Positions 23,943 through 36,804 are shown, counted from the first letter of the stretch. The stretch: 64,000 bases of DNA from Prostheceraeus crozeri (GCA_907163375.1 CAJQUW010007994.1:124001-188000), one strand, 5' to 3'. Notes: generated by a model not told the origin, from the sequence alone. Translations and numbers: made by a program.

Positions 23943-24755
23943 TTGGAAATGAAGAAGGACAAACTGAAGATTTTAAGTTTCAACGCTACAAGCATTCGTG
24001 GCAAATTACATGAGTTCAATAGCTCCTTTGATATAGCATCTACATATGAATATGACGTTATCTCTGTGAATGAAACATGGTTGAATGACGGTGTTTTTGA
24101 TGGAGAGATTTTATGTAATTCTCGCTACTCAATATATCGAAGGGATCGAGATCAAAACACAAGCACTAAGAAAGATGGCGGAGGAGTTCTTACTGCTGTC
24201 GACTCAACATTATCTTCTTTTCGTCGACAAGACTTTGAAACAGATATTGAGGTGCTTTGGATCGAAATCAAGACAGATGAATCCCGAAGTGTATTCATTG
24301 GGACAGTTTATCTTCCACCAGATGCAAAATCAATGTCCGTTACAGAGCTTGAGCATTCTTTAGAAAAAGTGCGTATGGCTGCGAAACAGCATGATTCAAT
24401 TATACTTCTTGGTGACTTTAACATCTCAGATGCCATTTGGAGTATGAAACCAAACTGCGGCTATGCGACTTGCGTTAATTTTTCCGATGTATCCCAGAAG
24501 TCATCCTTATTTCTGGATGTTATCAGCAGCTGTGAACTTCGACAACACAATGTGCTTCCCACCTGTAATAATAAATCTCTCGATCTTGTGCTCAGCAATA
24601 ACATGCATGTGACAGTTGATCTTGGGAACAATCCTTGCTCCTCTACGCATCAAGCACTGGATGTTGAAGTATTGCTACCTTTTTCTACGAAACCGTCTGC
24701 TGTTCGCAGGTCTTGCTATAACTTCAAGAAAGCTGATTTTGGAGTTCTTTGCTGA
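23943..24755 (+). pseudogene. AP endonuclease domain of the full-length LINE
   Basis: Exonuclease-endonuclease-phosphatase fold domain that nicks target DNA. Visible motifs in order: LSFNATSIRGK (catalytic Asn), ISVNETWLND (Glu), GTVYLPPDA (Tyr), LLGDFNISD (Asp/Asn pair), KSLDLVLSN (Asp) and CSSTHQALDVE, where the usual SDH reads STH but the histidine is kept. About 260 residues, the normal length for the domain. The ATG at 23949 sits next to the lysine-rich start KKDKLKILSFN. A frameshift after FKKADF separates it from the linker. Confidence 0.85.
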
Positions 24756-25282
24756 CTCTTGATAGTACCAATGATTCCCTGGCATATTTTTATGACATCA
24801 TTTTTGCTGTTATAGCTGACTGTGTGCCGATTGTGAAATTCAATGCGACTAAATTTCCTCATTGGTATGATTATAACGTGATGAAACTGGTGAAAGAGAA
24901 AGAAAAAGCTCATAAACGTTACATCAAAGATGGTCGTGATAAGAACTCTGACTCTTACAAGGATTTCTGCCGTCTACGCACTGAAGTAAAAATTATGCAG
25001 AAATCTCGTCACGCTGATTACGTTCATAAGGTTGGGGAAGATATTAAAAGTAACCCCAAAAGGTTCTGGTCGTTTGTGAAATCTCAAAAAGACTCATTTT
25101 CCTTACCGAATGTAATCAAATATAAAGATGAGTTACACATAAGTAAACTTGAAATTGCCAAAGCATTTTGTAAATACTTTGAAAGCGTTTTCTGTGTACA
25201 TCAAAGCCCAACCATCCCAGACTGCAGTGTTCGTAATGTTCCATGTTTTGAGCTACCTATATTATTTCCCCAGATGAAATGA
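24749..25282 (+). pseudogene. Linker region between endonuclease and RT of the full-length LINE
   Basis: About 177 residues in a second frame. HWYDYNVMKLVKEKEKAHKRYIK and SNPKRFWSFVKSQK are the conserved pre-RT helices of Jockey/CR1 LINEs (the PxW...K...K...W.FV pattern). Ends at a frameshift near 25270, after which the RT begins with MKELNPNCTSGYDNLSAIFL. Confidence 0.78.
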
Positions 25283-26784
25283 AAGAATTGAACCCCAACT
25301 GTACTAGCGGTTATGATAACCTGTCTGCCATTTTTCTCATTCGTTGTGCTGATCAGTTGTGCCAACCTCTGGCTGTCATTTTTAATCTGTCAGTAAGGCA
25401 AGGAGAATATCCATCTGCTTTGAAGTACAATCACATTGTGCCCATTTACAAACGAAAGGGTGATAAGAGTTGTGTTGAATCTTATCGACCGATCTCGATT
25501 CAGCCTGTTATAAGTAAATTGTTTGAACGGATTGTAAATAACTCCTTGCGTAATCATTTGAAACATCTTGTATGTGATGAGCAACATGGTTTTTTTCCAA
25601 AGAGATCAACCACTATCAATTTAACATGTTATAAGGATTTTATCACATCATCCTTAGATGATGGATATCAAGTGCATTCTTTGTACGCTGATTTCCAAAA
25701 AGCGTTTGATTTTGTATGTCATGAATATCTATTGATTAAAATGAGTAATCAATTTGGAATTGTTGGAAATAATCTCTCATGGTTTCGCAGCCATCTTTCT
25801 GATCGTTTCCAACGCGTTGTTATTAGTGGTATTGAGTCTGACTGGGCCCCTGTTACATCCGGTGTACCTCAAGTTTCAATTTTAGGCCCGTCACTATTTT
25901 CAATGTTTGTGAATGATATTCCGCCGTCTGTCTCATCGTGTGTAAGTCTCATGTTCGCGGATGATTTGAAAATTTTTAAAAGAATTTCATCTGTAAATGA
26001 CTGTGTTGATCTACAGTTTGCTCTCAACTGTTTGTTTTCGTGGTGCTCAAAATGGAAGATGACTTTGAATATAGAAAAATGCTTTTATGTAAACTTCTCT
26101 TTTAAACGAGCACATAATATTGAATTTGATTATATGATTGATAATTGTATTTTACAACCGGTAAAACATATGAAAGATCTTGGTGTACATTTTTCGTACA
26201 ATATGTGTTTCAGTCTTCACATAGCGTCTATTGTGAAAAAGTCCTTCCGCATGTTAGGTTTTGTGAGGAGAGTTTTGAAGTTGTTCAAAGATGTAAATGT
26301 CTTGAAAATTATGTATAACTCATATGTTCGGGCAAACCTTGATTATTGCTCTTCAGTGTGGTCACCTCAATCGAAATATTTAATTGACAAGATTGAGCGT
26401 GTTCAAAAAGTTTTTGTAAAAGAACTGTGTTTTCATGAAAAGATGGTCTTTGACAGTGGTTTGTACAACAAATTGTGTATACATTTTGGTCTTTCGACAC
26501 TGGCGAAGCGGCGTAATTCAACAGACTTATTGTTATATCATAAAATTTTACATAATCGCGTCGACTGTCCGTACCTTGTATCAAAAATTTTATTAAATCT
26601 GCCTGAAAGACGAACGAGGCATACAAGTGTGTTCACAAATGTTGTGAGTCGCGGTCTGCGAATTCGCAAGCATGACTTTTTCCCGCGCATATCTTCACTC
26701 GCTAACACTTTTAAGAATGTTGACCTTTTTGACCGTGATCACAGATCCCTCAAGTGTGAATTGAAAGCACTTGTGAACGTCTGA
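25279..26784 (+). pseudogene. Reverse transcriptase and C-terminal domain of the full-length LINE
   Basis: A 501-residue open frame: RT palm and fingers, then thumb and tail. Motifs are SGYDNLSAIFL, ESYRPISIQPVISKLFERI, LYADFQKAFDFVCHEYL, SGVPQVSILGPSLF (the usual GVPQGS has Val for Gly) and LMFADDLKIF. The tail contains NLDYCSSVWSPQSKYLIDKIERVQK and ends with LKALVNV. It lies directly 3' of its own linker and endonuclease and is complete to the natural stop. Confidence 0.88.
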
Positions 26785-26930
26785 GTTTTATCTACTGATA
26801 TAATATTGTCTATTGTTTACTTTTCTGGCTTTTAACAGAATATTTTTTGCTTATTTTTGTAATTTCATTTGTGGTGACTATAATTGGCGCAAGCTGTTGT
26901 CTTCGTATCAATAAAGAATAAAAAAAATAG

Positions 26931-29900
26931 AAGACTAAACTACAGAAGAAAGCGGAATGTGATGAGAACTGTTTGACAAAAAATGAAGTTCAAAAGTTTA
27001 CCACAATTCTCGCAGTTTAAATACCACATTGCTATTACCAGCCAGGCGGCAGGAGCCTGTAAGCTGCCTCCTGGAGAATGGAGAGATAAATCTTTGATGG
27101 CCGAACTGAACTAATGCCAATTTCTTAGCAAGCGCTCACACACAGAAAACGACGATTATATTTTTGTGTCTTGAGCTTAGTTTTGAAGATAAATTCTGAA
27201 GCTAAGACAATTCGGTACCGGTGCGTGAAACGGTACTAATTTCCGGAGAACCGGTTCAGGAACTCTCGATTTTTGGAAGAATCGTTTCCGAAGCGGTATC
27301 GGGACTAAATCACTAGAATAGTAGGCTACTACAAATAAATTAAAATGATTTTACTTGGAATGTGAGTGGCTATGATTACGACTCAAGAAAAGAAAGAAAA
27401 TACAGATAGCAGAAATAAATATGCAGAAATGGTTGCTGGATAAAGTTTGAACAAGAAATGAAAACTTAAGAACGCAGATTCACAATGCAAAGTAGAGGCA
27501 AAAATTAAAGAAGAGTCGCATGAGATGCCTGGGACACGTGGTGAAGTGATAAGAAAAGGAAAATTAAATGATCACATCGGAAGGAATACTGAAAATTGAG
27601 AATTGAAAGAGGGGAAAACCGAAGAGAGTACAGAAAGACTCAGGAGATCTGGAGAGAACAGGTATGAGATAAGATACCCTGAATCGACAATATAATGAAG
27701 GAATGCAATTCTCACTTCAAAATACGAAAAAAGGCAGAAGGAGATTGCTCAACACAAATTAAAAGCATAAAAAACATGATTTTGATTAATACAAAATGTG
27801 AAATAATCGGAATAATGAAGTTTAGTGCTTCATGACCTTTCACGAATAGTGCATAGAACAGCTGCAATGCATGACTTAGCAAACAAAGTGTAAGAGATAG
27901 AGAATGAGGTAAAGTTCATAATGCTGAAGGCTTTTTTACTACAAAGAAATCTCTTCGAGTCGTCAGGTCATGAATTCTCTCAATTTTCTAATGCAACAAA
28001 TCTTAATCATATCATTGAGATAATGAATTTGAAAATTTGAGACTATTTCAATCATAAGCCAATTTAGCACTAGCATTGATATCATATTCATCTGAAAAAG
28101 ATATCTATCGCAATGATTGACATTTCCAAGTATCTACTCAGGATAAGGAAACAATTTCTGGATAAAATAAACAATAAAGACAATTTAGGCGTTTTACTGA
28201 ATTAAAACACCTGCTGACAAGTTGATAAAAGAATGAATACTATCTTTATTATTTGTTACGTTTTATACGGACACGCCAACACGTCTATGACCTTTGTAAT
28301 TTTTCCGGGACGAAACTCATGCATCAATACATATTAAAGTATTTGACAAAGCAAAACGTGCTTATTGTCAGCTCAAAATTTTGACGTACCCACAAAATGT
28401 TACTAGCTGTCATTTAAAAAATCATACTTATCTGAGAATCATGAGTCCACTGTTACAAATGTACTTTAAGCACGTTGACACAGTTGGCAAATAGATACAT
28501 GCACAGTTCAAAAAATCGTCTTTTACACTTAAGCGGAACTAAATCAATCATTCATCAAATCATAATTCATCAGGGTGCCCTTATTTATACACCGAGGCTT
28601 GATGAATTACCTGACAATGGTAGACTTGTATCCTTTATTTATTGCTAAACTGAGAAATGCACTACACGCCGACTTCTTTATTATCTGGCACTTATCAATC
28701 AAGAAAAATCACAGTTCGCAGAGCTAAATTGTCTTCTCATTTAAATTTCGTTTCTCGAACAACCATCTTCACCTCAGACCGCTACATAAAATCAGTCGTC
28801 ATTCTCGAAGCTTCGCTGTCATTTATCACACAGTCCGCATCACGAGTATCATAGAACTTTGTTTGTTTCGCAAATACACAGCTTCATCTAATCGGCGCCT
28901 GTACTTGCCACAACAGATGTACTTCCATTATTATTACACACTGTGTCTCCGAAGTAGCTGAACTTCTTTAGCAACTTAACTTATTGTTTCAACGGTTAAC
29001 TGTCGCCAAAACTTTAGCTTTGGAAACTAAGTCGACAAGAAGAATTTGTAGAATGCGAGCACAACACAATATATAATATCAAATTTTATCTTGTAAAGAA
29101 AAAGTCAAATGGAGCTTTTTTTACATCCTACAAACCTACAATCCTACATGTTTATTATGTCTGTATATTTACCTTGAATAAAGAAACAGAAGGATATTCT
29201 ATCAAGACCAAGGCTCTTCAATGATATCAAAATGTTCATCAAAACCTGATGGCAGATTGGTAGAGTGCTGGTCTGTTAAACCGAAATGGAGAACAGGTTA
29301 GAAGTCACAAAATTTGTGGTTTTATAGACGAATTTTGAGGATCTCGTGGATTCAGCATATCCGAGATCAAGGCGTGTTGCGCTGGTCTAGAACATAGATC
29401 AGGGAACAACAAAAAAAAAGACAATTAGATAACATTATAGTGGCGAGAAACCATAGCGAGACTTTCGAAAATGACTGAAGATCAAAGAAAACAAAATCAT
29501 CCGTGAAATAACGAACAGAGAACGATGGAGAGCCATGATAGGCAACGTCCGCATCGGATAGGGCACCGGAAGTGAGTGACTGGTTAGTTTCTTTTAATTA
29601 TTGATATATACTTGTACAATGGGATTCAAATTCTACCATGTTGTTGAATAAATCCGCTCATGCGAAAGCTGATTGGTATAGAATCGATCACAAATATCTA
29701 TCACTTTTATGATCGATGCAATAAGTTCCACACAAGCGTCAAGATTCGATGACTTTTACTAGCTACACTGAGAAATACATGAAAAGTCTTATTTTCATAT
29801 TATCATCAGTAGAAAGTCATAATTTTGTGAATGCCACTGAAATTTTATTTCATATGCAAGAATGCTTCAGCATACGACAATAATCGATGTCTCCGAAGAG

Positions 29901-30296
29901 AGAAACAACTGTTGTTACATGAGCAGAGCTGCGGTTACATTGTATCAAATATTAATGTCAGATTGATCCTGCCTGATTTCAATTAACTAAAAAATGTTAC
30001 TTTTCATACTACTGCCATATACAAACACTTTCTCACTTCAATCCATTCTCCTCGCTTTCTTGGTCAAAATGTCTGCGTGCTGCTGATTTAGGACATTTTG
30101 CGCAAGCATAAATTTTATCCAAAGTAAAATGAAATTATCATTTTTTATTTGAATAGCATCTGGAGATTAAATTCACCATCCCATTATGAAAGAAACTAAA
30201 CGAACCGAGTCTACGTCAACGTTCTATGCAGGTGCAGGCTACTCAACACCATGAGAACAACTGCAAAATAGCTGAATTTAAATCATCTCTTTATTG
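26931..30296. other. Intron sequence with weak LINE and SINE traces
   Basis: No gene seen. At 27430-27760 the plus strand shows scattered traces of a LINE C-terminal end (GHVVK, KIEN.KRGKPKRVQK, then NTKKGRR) in several frames. At 29262-29325, GATTGGTAGAGTGCTGGTCTG and a decayed B-box-like stretch suggest an old tRNA-derived SINE. A GGTACCGG-rich patch at 27210-27300 is unexplained. Confidence 0.35.
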
Positions 30297-30300
30297 GTGC

Positions 30301-30832
30301 TGTAACGAAAATGCAGACTTCTCTCTCTTTCGTCATCATGACTCGGCTCGATTCAGGCTGAAGTGATACCTAGCGTCAATTAACCTTCAAGTCAGCGACG
30401 ACCGATAGAATCGCTTATGAAAGACATTGATCGGCACAGATTCTCTTTCCCTTCACTGAGAGGAGAGCGAAGCGATACCCAGTGCCAGAAAATCGGAAAA
30501 TGATTGAGCACCAATTAAATGCTCCAGGTGGATGATCGATCCCACACAATTCGGAGAGACATCAAAACTCCCTGCCGACGGACCAAACGCTCTCTCTCAC
30601 TCTCTCCCGCCTACAATACGCACGTTCTTTTGTTGTGAATCACCGACGCTGCCGCGACCCCTCGGCTCGCGACCGCAGTCAATGCCACGTTGACGACTGT
30701 ACGTACACTCACATTCTCTGCGAACGCCAAATCAGCTCTCTTAAGGGCCACCACCAGCCTTGCACCTAATAAATACATTCACTCACAGGGATTTGGCCTA
30801 TTTTCTATTCGTACCTTGGGGAGGTCGTAACA
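30301..30832. mobile_element. Solo LTR of an LTR retrotransposon (fossil)
   Basis: A 532-bp unit beginning TGTAACG and ending CGTAACA, flanked on both sides by the same 4-bp duplication GTGC (30297-30300 and 30833-30836). It contains an AATAAA signal near 30767. It is more GC-rich than its surroundings. No internal coding region adjoins it, as expected for an LTR left by recombination. Family is not determined; a 4-bp duplication fits Ty3-like elements. The intact target duplication suggests moderate age. Confidence 0.72.
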
Positions 30833-31159
30833 GTGCCCATTGATATAATATTCTGATAATTAATGGATTCATGCTTTAATACCTTCCACGTTAATTCGAT
30901 GTTGAAATGAAAATATCATTAATGCTGCTCGGCGCTTCGTCCTTTCTTTATAGAGCTGTTGTTGTTGTTTTGGCCCGTTCAGTGTAATCCAGTACAACCT
31001 GTTCATATCTACATTCCTTCATATCATATCATTGTAAGTCATCAGACCATTTCATTGCAAACATCATTTTCAAATCCCTTATAATCTGAACTTTTACTAT
31101 ACCTAGTCTTTTGCACCTGAAGATGATTACTGGATGGTAAAAATTTTGTACATTCGAAA

Positions 31160-31580
31160 AAAATAATTAATATCTCTAAAAACCTGACTCTTTCCAACTC
31201 AACTTTTACACAATGACTAGTCAGGGCATTTTTCAACCACTCATCTCTATTCATCGCAAGCGACTCATCAATCTTTATGGGTCTCAGGTCTTCCATGATG
31301 CACTGTATCCGTGTGTCAGTTGGTCTCCTAGCTGGCCGCGGGCCTGACACCTTCATATCCTCCACTTTTTTCAGAATACCTTCCCCCGTGATCTTCTCAG
31401 ATGGCCAAACCAACGCAATCTTTTCTCTTTTCACTACCGTCCTGAGATCCGTCAATCCGCATGTTCTCACCAGCTCTTCGTTCGAAATTCTATCTTTCCA
31501 CTTCACCTCTGTCATGCACTTCAACATTCTTCTGTCGTTGGCACATTTAACTTTCTCTAGCTTACCAGTCAAAGGTCATG
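31160..31580 (-). mobile_element. C-terminal fragment of an RTE-like LINE
   Basis: The minus-strand frame contains DRRMLKCMTEVKWKDRISNEEL, LRTVVKREKIALVWPSEKI, RPARRPTDTRIQCIMEDL and NRDEWLKNAL. These match the tail of RTE/BovB-type LINEs (RMLRW.CGVT..DRIRNE, GRPR.RW.D.I..D, DR..W...). Only the last 150 or so residues are present, without RT, so it is a dead 3' fragment. Its neighbour RTE copy at 39.0-41.2 kb has the same style of tail. Confidence 0.7.
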
Positions 31581-31789
31581 TTGAATGTATTCTCTTGAAT
31601 TCAATATTGCAACAATTTATGCTTTTCTTATTTATTTACTTAGCCTAAGAGAACCAATAACTCATAATGAAGATATTTCTCGCTTTACGGCAGTTTTTTG
31701 ACACACTGTACTGTAGATACCTTATGGAGCTGCGTCTACAAGGCATCAAAGACAAATGTTCCATTTTTATTCAAATCCCATTTAATATA

Positions 31790-33546
31790 CAGGGTGACTC
31801 AAAAGTCTTAATCGGGTTTCAAGTCAAGATTTCTCAGTAAGTATTTGCACTACAAACTCAATTTTTCGTTCATACTGTAGAGGAAGAACCAGAATTTACA
31901 AAGAGACTTGCATTTTTACGATATATGCTGGAAGTGAGCTCCGTTAACTTCATTACAAAGAATGACTCTTTTGAAAGTTTTCAAAAGTCTTGTTGATCGT
32001 GACTTTCGTCACGGACTGGACTGCTTCTGCAATCTTCACTCGCAGTTCTTCGTTGTCTGTTGGCCTATTCTTGTACACCATCTCTTTGATATGACCCCAC
32101 AAAAAATAATCAAGAGGCGTCAAATCTGGGCTCCTAGCTGGCCAGTGGATGTTCCTGGACCGTTCCTGCCAATCCATCGATTAGGGAATTGGATGTTGAG
32201 AAATTCTCTCACATTCAGACCCCAATGAGGAGGAGCGCCATCTTGTTGGAAGACTGTCGTGGAAAATCTTCGTAGTCTCTTCAGTTCAGGAATGAAATAA
32301 TCCCTCAGCATCTCGAGATAGGAGTCTTTCGTCACCGTTGTTTCAAAGAAGTAAGGTCCGATGATCCGGTCGCAAAACATGGCCGCCCAGACCACCAAGC
32401 CTTTCGACTTTAGAGGAATCTCGTCACATAAATGTGGATTCTCATAGTCCCAAATCATACAGTTGTGACTGTTAATTTTGCCATTCAGATGAAAGATGGC
32501 CTCGTCAGAAAAACATAGCTTGTGGATGAAGCTGGGATCATCACATAGCCGGATAATTTCTTCACAAAACTGAAGCCTTGGTTCATAGTCGTCTGGCAAC
32601 AGTTCATGAACACGGGAAATGTGAAATGATTTCATGCCAATTGTTCGCTTCAGAGTACGTCGAACAGTCTCGCGTGGCATGTCAAGCTGATTGGCTGCAT
32701 CCCGCACCGACGATCTTGGATTGTTCTCAAACTCCTCTTTCACACGTAAAACATCATCCTCATCAAGGGATGGGCGACCACTTCGCTCAGCATCTTGGAC
32801 AGAACCCGTCTCAGTAAATTTCTTAAACACAAGTTGGAATGTGCTTTCAGAAGGTGGCTTTGATGTGAAATTTCTTTGCCACTCCCGTCGGGCGGTAGTT
32901 ACGGACTCATGCTTAGCCATAAGCAACACAACGTTGATCCGATCTTGCACAGATAACATTACTGGTTTCTATGATAGAAAAGTGAATATCAGCAGTTATT
33001 AAGTACTAAACGGTTTCCGAAATCAGTCTTTTCACAGATATCTATGCCTATGCTTCAATTCAACGACATTTTGACGTCATGCATAACTATTGAGCTAATG
33101 TAGAAGTTCGATAATTATCATAAGTACCAATCACACATTAATGGAAATGGATAGCTTAGCATTCTTCTTTGTTGTCCTTCTTCATTATGCCTTCGTATTA
33201 ACTTTTCGCTATTATTTCAATGGACGCATTTGCATTAAGTCTTGTTCACACTTAACAGGTCACTTGATCAATCAAACTTAATGATGAAGTATTAGCATGT
33301 GGTTGTAGTCAATGAGAAACAAATCGTAAGCGGACAATGTTTCATACCATTTGATAAATTGGTTGACCTCCATAAAATGAATGAGCAAGTAGTTCGACCT
33401 CTAACTTGATTTTTTTCACAAATTGCGATATGTTACTAAAATTCTGGTTCTTCCTCTACAGTATAAACGAAAAATTAAGGTTGTAGTGCAAATACTTACT
33501 GAGAAATCTTGACTTGAAACCCGATTAAGACTTTTGAGTCACCCTG
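31790..33546 (-). mobile_element. Complete DD41D-type mariner element
   Basis: A 1757-bp DNA transposon with about 108-bp terminal inverted repeats (31790-31897 and 33439-33546; outermost CAGGGTGACTCAAAAGTC) that differ at about three positions, and TA duplications outside both ends. One minus-strand transposase lies inside (32959 down to 31953). The close match of the two repeats suggests a recent insertion. The transposase carries one frameshift, so this copy is not autonomous, but its ends look whole. It lies inside the 31.5-kb MIC60 intron. Confidence 0.93.
31953..32959 (-). pseudogene. DD41D mariner transposase (one frameshift)
   Basis: Cut-and-paste transposase. Residues 1-110 form two helix-turn-helix units (LSVQDRINVVLLMAK, then PRETVRRTLKR), with TETGSVQDAERSGRPSL between them. 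The catalytic core has CFSDEAIFHL (first Asp) and TVFQQDGAPPHW (second Asp). After a frameshift near 32160 it continues as HWPARSPDLTPLDYFLWGHIK with the third Asp. Counting from QQD to PLD gives 41 intervening residues, which places it in the DD41D (VS/Visitor-like) group rather than DD34D mariner. It ends TFENFQKSHSL. Confidence 0.9.
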
Positions 33547-35361
33547 TATAAAAAGAAAAACCACATTTTATTTTAATTCATCTGTCACGCCGCATGCATC
33601 GATTTCTGTCAAATTGTGCTCACTAGTGTCAAATTGTATCGTTGTAACTTCAGTCCAGCGTTGCACCTGAAGGAGAGCTGGCCAAAACATGTTGAGCCAA
33701 TTAAACTTAAAATAAAATGTGGATTTTCTTTTTATTTATAAAATTTGCAAGGGATCAAGCTTTTTTCGCAAATCCGATTTGCATAAAACGAGTAATATAA
33801 TGTTAGTGTTGGCTGGAATATTATCACTGTAATACAGTATTTGCAAATGAAAAGTAGAGATTGCACTCCCGGGGACTATCCCGAAAAATTATAATCCCGG
33901 GACTGTGAGACACAACACTCAACAGTAGAGGACAAAACTGCTTTCTAGAGGTCCTCTTATGTAGATTTTACTGCATGGTCATTCACATAATCTGACCGTC
34001 AGTGACGAATTAGCGTGAGCAACTTTAGTTTTGTGAGTCATTTACTCGTTTAACACACTTAAATGACAGCTATTTCTTTACATTCACAAGGCATTTGTTA
34101 CAATTCTTACATCATTTTTGGTTATCGAAGAATGTTGAATTGGTTTCTCACTAACAACTGAAAAACAGAGCTTTCTCTTCTATTACCAAATTCCTGTAAT
34201 TCTTAAACTATTTTTGGGTGCGTTTTCTGTAATTCTTGGTACCTGTGTTATAATTATGATCATAATACATCAAAGGCTATATAAAGAATATAACACAAGA
34301 TTAGGGACTTATCTAGGAATGTGTATTCAAACATACAGGCATACTCAACCATAACGTAACGAGTATACTAAACTGTAGTAATTGGCAGTTCAAAGAAAAA
34401 TGTCGAAAAGTAATCAGAATTCAGTTTCCACTCACAAGGCATTAAAGAATCTATAAAGTACTGCTAAAATGACAACATAACTAATTGCAGTACCCCATGA
34501 GTAAAATTCTAGGATCCTGGGATTGCAATCCCTAATCATGGATGAACTTGTTATTGTTAGGGCCGATGTTTATGAATATATTAAAGTTTTAAAACAGTCC
34601 AATTGATAATTTTTCCTTTAAATTCTTTGAGGTTCACGTCCCTAAATTTCAAAAAGTTGAAAAGGAAAGTTTCGAGGTATGAATTGTAGCATTTCAAAGC
34701 AAACAAATTTCAGCATTCACAATGTCTTCATCTTTCTTCTTGATGACATGAAGACTACAACAACAGTGAAACCGCTACAATAGTTGAAGAAACCGTCAGT
34801 TCACATTGTGATATCACCCAAGTGAAAAACTCTTACTCCCTGCTTCAAAAGTATCTGACCTTGAATTTGAAGGAAAGACGTCATGCGACGATACACACGT
34901 ATTCCCGTGTAACCTTGTGAGATCTCAATGATCTAAACTAGTGCACACATGACAATGCAAGTGGGACTGAGGCCCATTCGGTACGCTGTGCAAAAAGAAC
35001 ATGTTAACATGTGCAAAAAGAACCTAACTGATAATCGATGTTGCGTCCGTTTTCAGAATCAAGCAGCAATTGTTTAAGAGTCAAGATGAAAAATACATAT
35101 TTCTCTCCTTCTCGAATGTTCTTGACCGATAAAAAAAAGTATCGTAAATAATATCGTATAAAATAATTTAAACATAGTGAATTCGGCTGACGCGTCATGT
35201 CATTGACACTTCAGACACTTTCATAAGACTTCTTCAAGCTATCGAATGCATTATATTCATTCAACATCACAAATTGTTATCAAACTACTACAAAATTACA
35301 AATTATCAACCTGTGGGTTTTGCTATCACATAACTAAGTACTTACTAACACCAAGACTCAC
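33547..35361. other. Intron sequence, no gene seen
   Basis: AT-rich MIC60 intron between the mariner and the exon at 35362. No domain or structured RNA recognised. Confidence 0.5.
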
Positions 35362-35585
35362 CCATTTTTGCTTTGAGAGATCAAACTCTCTTCTCTGGTG
35401 TTCCAATTGATTCTTTATTCGTTCTTCAGCCAATTCCTCATCACTGATTCTCTGAAAAGTGATTGCATTGTCAACCATTGCCTTCTGGCCCAATTCTAGT
35501 TCCACTATTCTCTTTAGCAACTGTTCAACGCGCTTGTATGCATGAGAAACGAGGAAATTCCATTCATCTTCGGATAATTTACCAT
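35362..35585 (-). CDS. MIC60: MIC60/mitofilin exon (fourth visible coding exon)
   Basis: Encodes about 75 residues, DGKLSEDEWNFLVSHAYKRV through FDLSKQKW. The GKLSEDEWNFLVSHAYKR stretch corresponds to the conserved L(T/S)xDELNxLIAHAHRR segment of mitofilin, followed by a charged coiled coil with LEHQRREFDLSKQK. The acceptor is ATATTTCAG and the donor GTGAGTC (after TGG). Start phase 1 completes the codon split from the previous exon (G+AT = Asp), and the end phase is 0. It joins directly to the exon at 3671-3899 across 31.5 kb. Confidence 0.92.
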
Positions 35586-36680
35586 CTGAAATATGAAGCA
35601 AGACATGAAAGTTAGTATGGCAGATGTGTGAGGGTAAAGGTAAAGAGGGTTCGCATGAAAAAGCAAATAAGAAATCAGATCCACGTAAAAATTCCTAGCT
35701 TTTCATCAAAAATAAGACACTCATCTTGATAAAGTTCATTCTCTTCTACCGTCCCTCCGTGGCACAGTGGCTACGTGCTTGGCCCAACTGCCTTTTAGAA
35801 TAGAGGTCGAGCCCTGAAAGTGCTACTTGAGGAGACTGGAAAGGCATCCGGCCTAAAAGCATCAAAATGCACCATTTGAAGTCCGACCAAGTCAACACCG
35901 TCCAAGTCCCCAATGACATCACAGCTTCATGTTCATTCATCCCTTACTCACTGAACTTATTGCGAATAGGCTATTCGTAAAGCATAGTATGAACAAAAAG
36001 TATAAACAAATTGCGATTGAATGGAAATCATTTCTCATCTGAGTCAGCTATTGATTTTGTTTTTCTTCATATTGACTTTGAAGACACTATAATATACTCG
36101 TAGACTACTTATAATCACTTTCTTGATTATCCACATTTCAGCTTCTAATAAAAAAAGATAAGCAATCTATGAATAGGACAATAATGGTATTTTTAGATTA
36201 TCCCGAATACTCAAGGAATTTATACAACCCGCCGATAGGTGGTCATTTCTGCCAGCAATAAGTAAACGTGAGCGATCTCTATATCAGAATTTCTTCAATC
36301 ATAGTATAGTGTTTCAATTTGTGGTTTGAATTGTTTTAATTCGAATAATTTCTTTTGAATCTCAAAAGAAATCCGATTACAAAGTTGCTTTTAGGTTTCA
36401 TCATCTATTGTGCTAAATAACTCACAAGATTGACATCTTTAGTCGCAAAGATGATTCCATTGCAATTTAAAGCGAAAAAAATGATTAACTACATCATACA
36501 TCAAATCCTGAGATGGGTTGACCGGGTTTGACTGCATAAATATTTTAAATGAAGATTTATCTGCGAATGATTTGTGCTGATGAACAGATAAGTTGTCAGC
36601 TAAAATATTTTCTGAATGAACTTGATCATAACAAGTCTATCGCAAATGCAAATGTCTTGATCAAGTTAGAAACAACTAAC
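35586..36680. other. MIC60 intron with a SINE
   Basis: A 1.1-kb intron. The only recognised content is the tRNA-derived SINE at 35745-35945. Confidence 0.6.
35745..35945 (+). mobile_element. tRNA-derived SINE, copy A
   Basis: Begins CGTCCCTCCGTGGCACAGTGG (A-box TGGCACAGTGGC), then GAGGTCGAGCCC (B box), then a shared body with GGCATCCGGCCTAAAAGCAT and CAACACCGTCCAAGTCCCC. Two more copies lie at 44.9 and 45.55 kb in the same orientation. The three share box order, body and a GTTCATT-containing end. Confidence 0.75.
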
Positions 36681-36804
36681 CTCCTTGAGGCGATTTGCGT
36701 TCAACCTTGATGTTTTCTACTTCTTTCATGAAATTGGTTTTCCCTTTCTCAATAAGTTCCTTGTAAATCATCACGGAAGATGATTCAGTCTCTGCCTTAC
36801 GTGC
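36681..36804 (-). CDS. MIC60: MIC60/mitofilin exon (third visible coding exon)
   Basis: Encodes ARKAETESSSVMIYKEL and onward to RKSPQG, 41 codons plus one base. It is acidic/basic coiled coil with KTNFMKEVENIK, aligning with the mitofilin segment before the (T/S)xDELN block. The acceptor is TTTTTCAG|GC and the donor GTTAGT. It starts in phase 0 after the exon at 38113 and ends in phase 1, which the next exon completes. Assignment rests mainly on exact phase and order between two better conserved exons. Confidence 0.82.

Larger units (their letters stand above)
23395..26930 (+). mobile_element. Nearly full-length LINE with AP endonuclease and RT
   Basis: About 3.5 kb: a 5' leader (with tRNA-like boxes at 23838-23912), AP endonuclease (23943-24750), linker (24749-25280), RT and C-terminus (25279-26784), and a 3' UTR ending in AATAAAGAATAAAAAAAATAG at about 26910-26930. 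There are frameshifts near 24750 and near 25270; otherwise the 800-plus residue ORF2 is open, making this the best preserved LINE in the window. No gag-like ORF1 is recognised; a hydrophobic 136-residue frame at 23420-23830 is doubtful. Domain order and motifs place it in the Jockey/CR1 group. Confidence 0.88.

Noticed and set aside
27195-27310. GC-rich patch with GGTACCGG and AACCGGTTC
   Set aside because: Looks structured, but I could not match it to an RNA gene, LTR or repeat elsewhere in the window.
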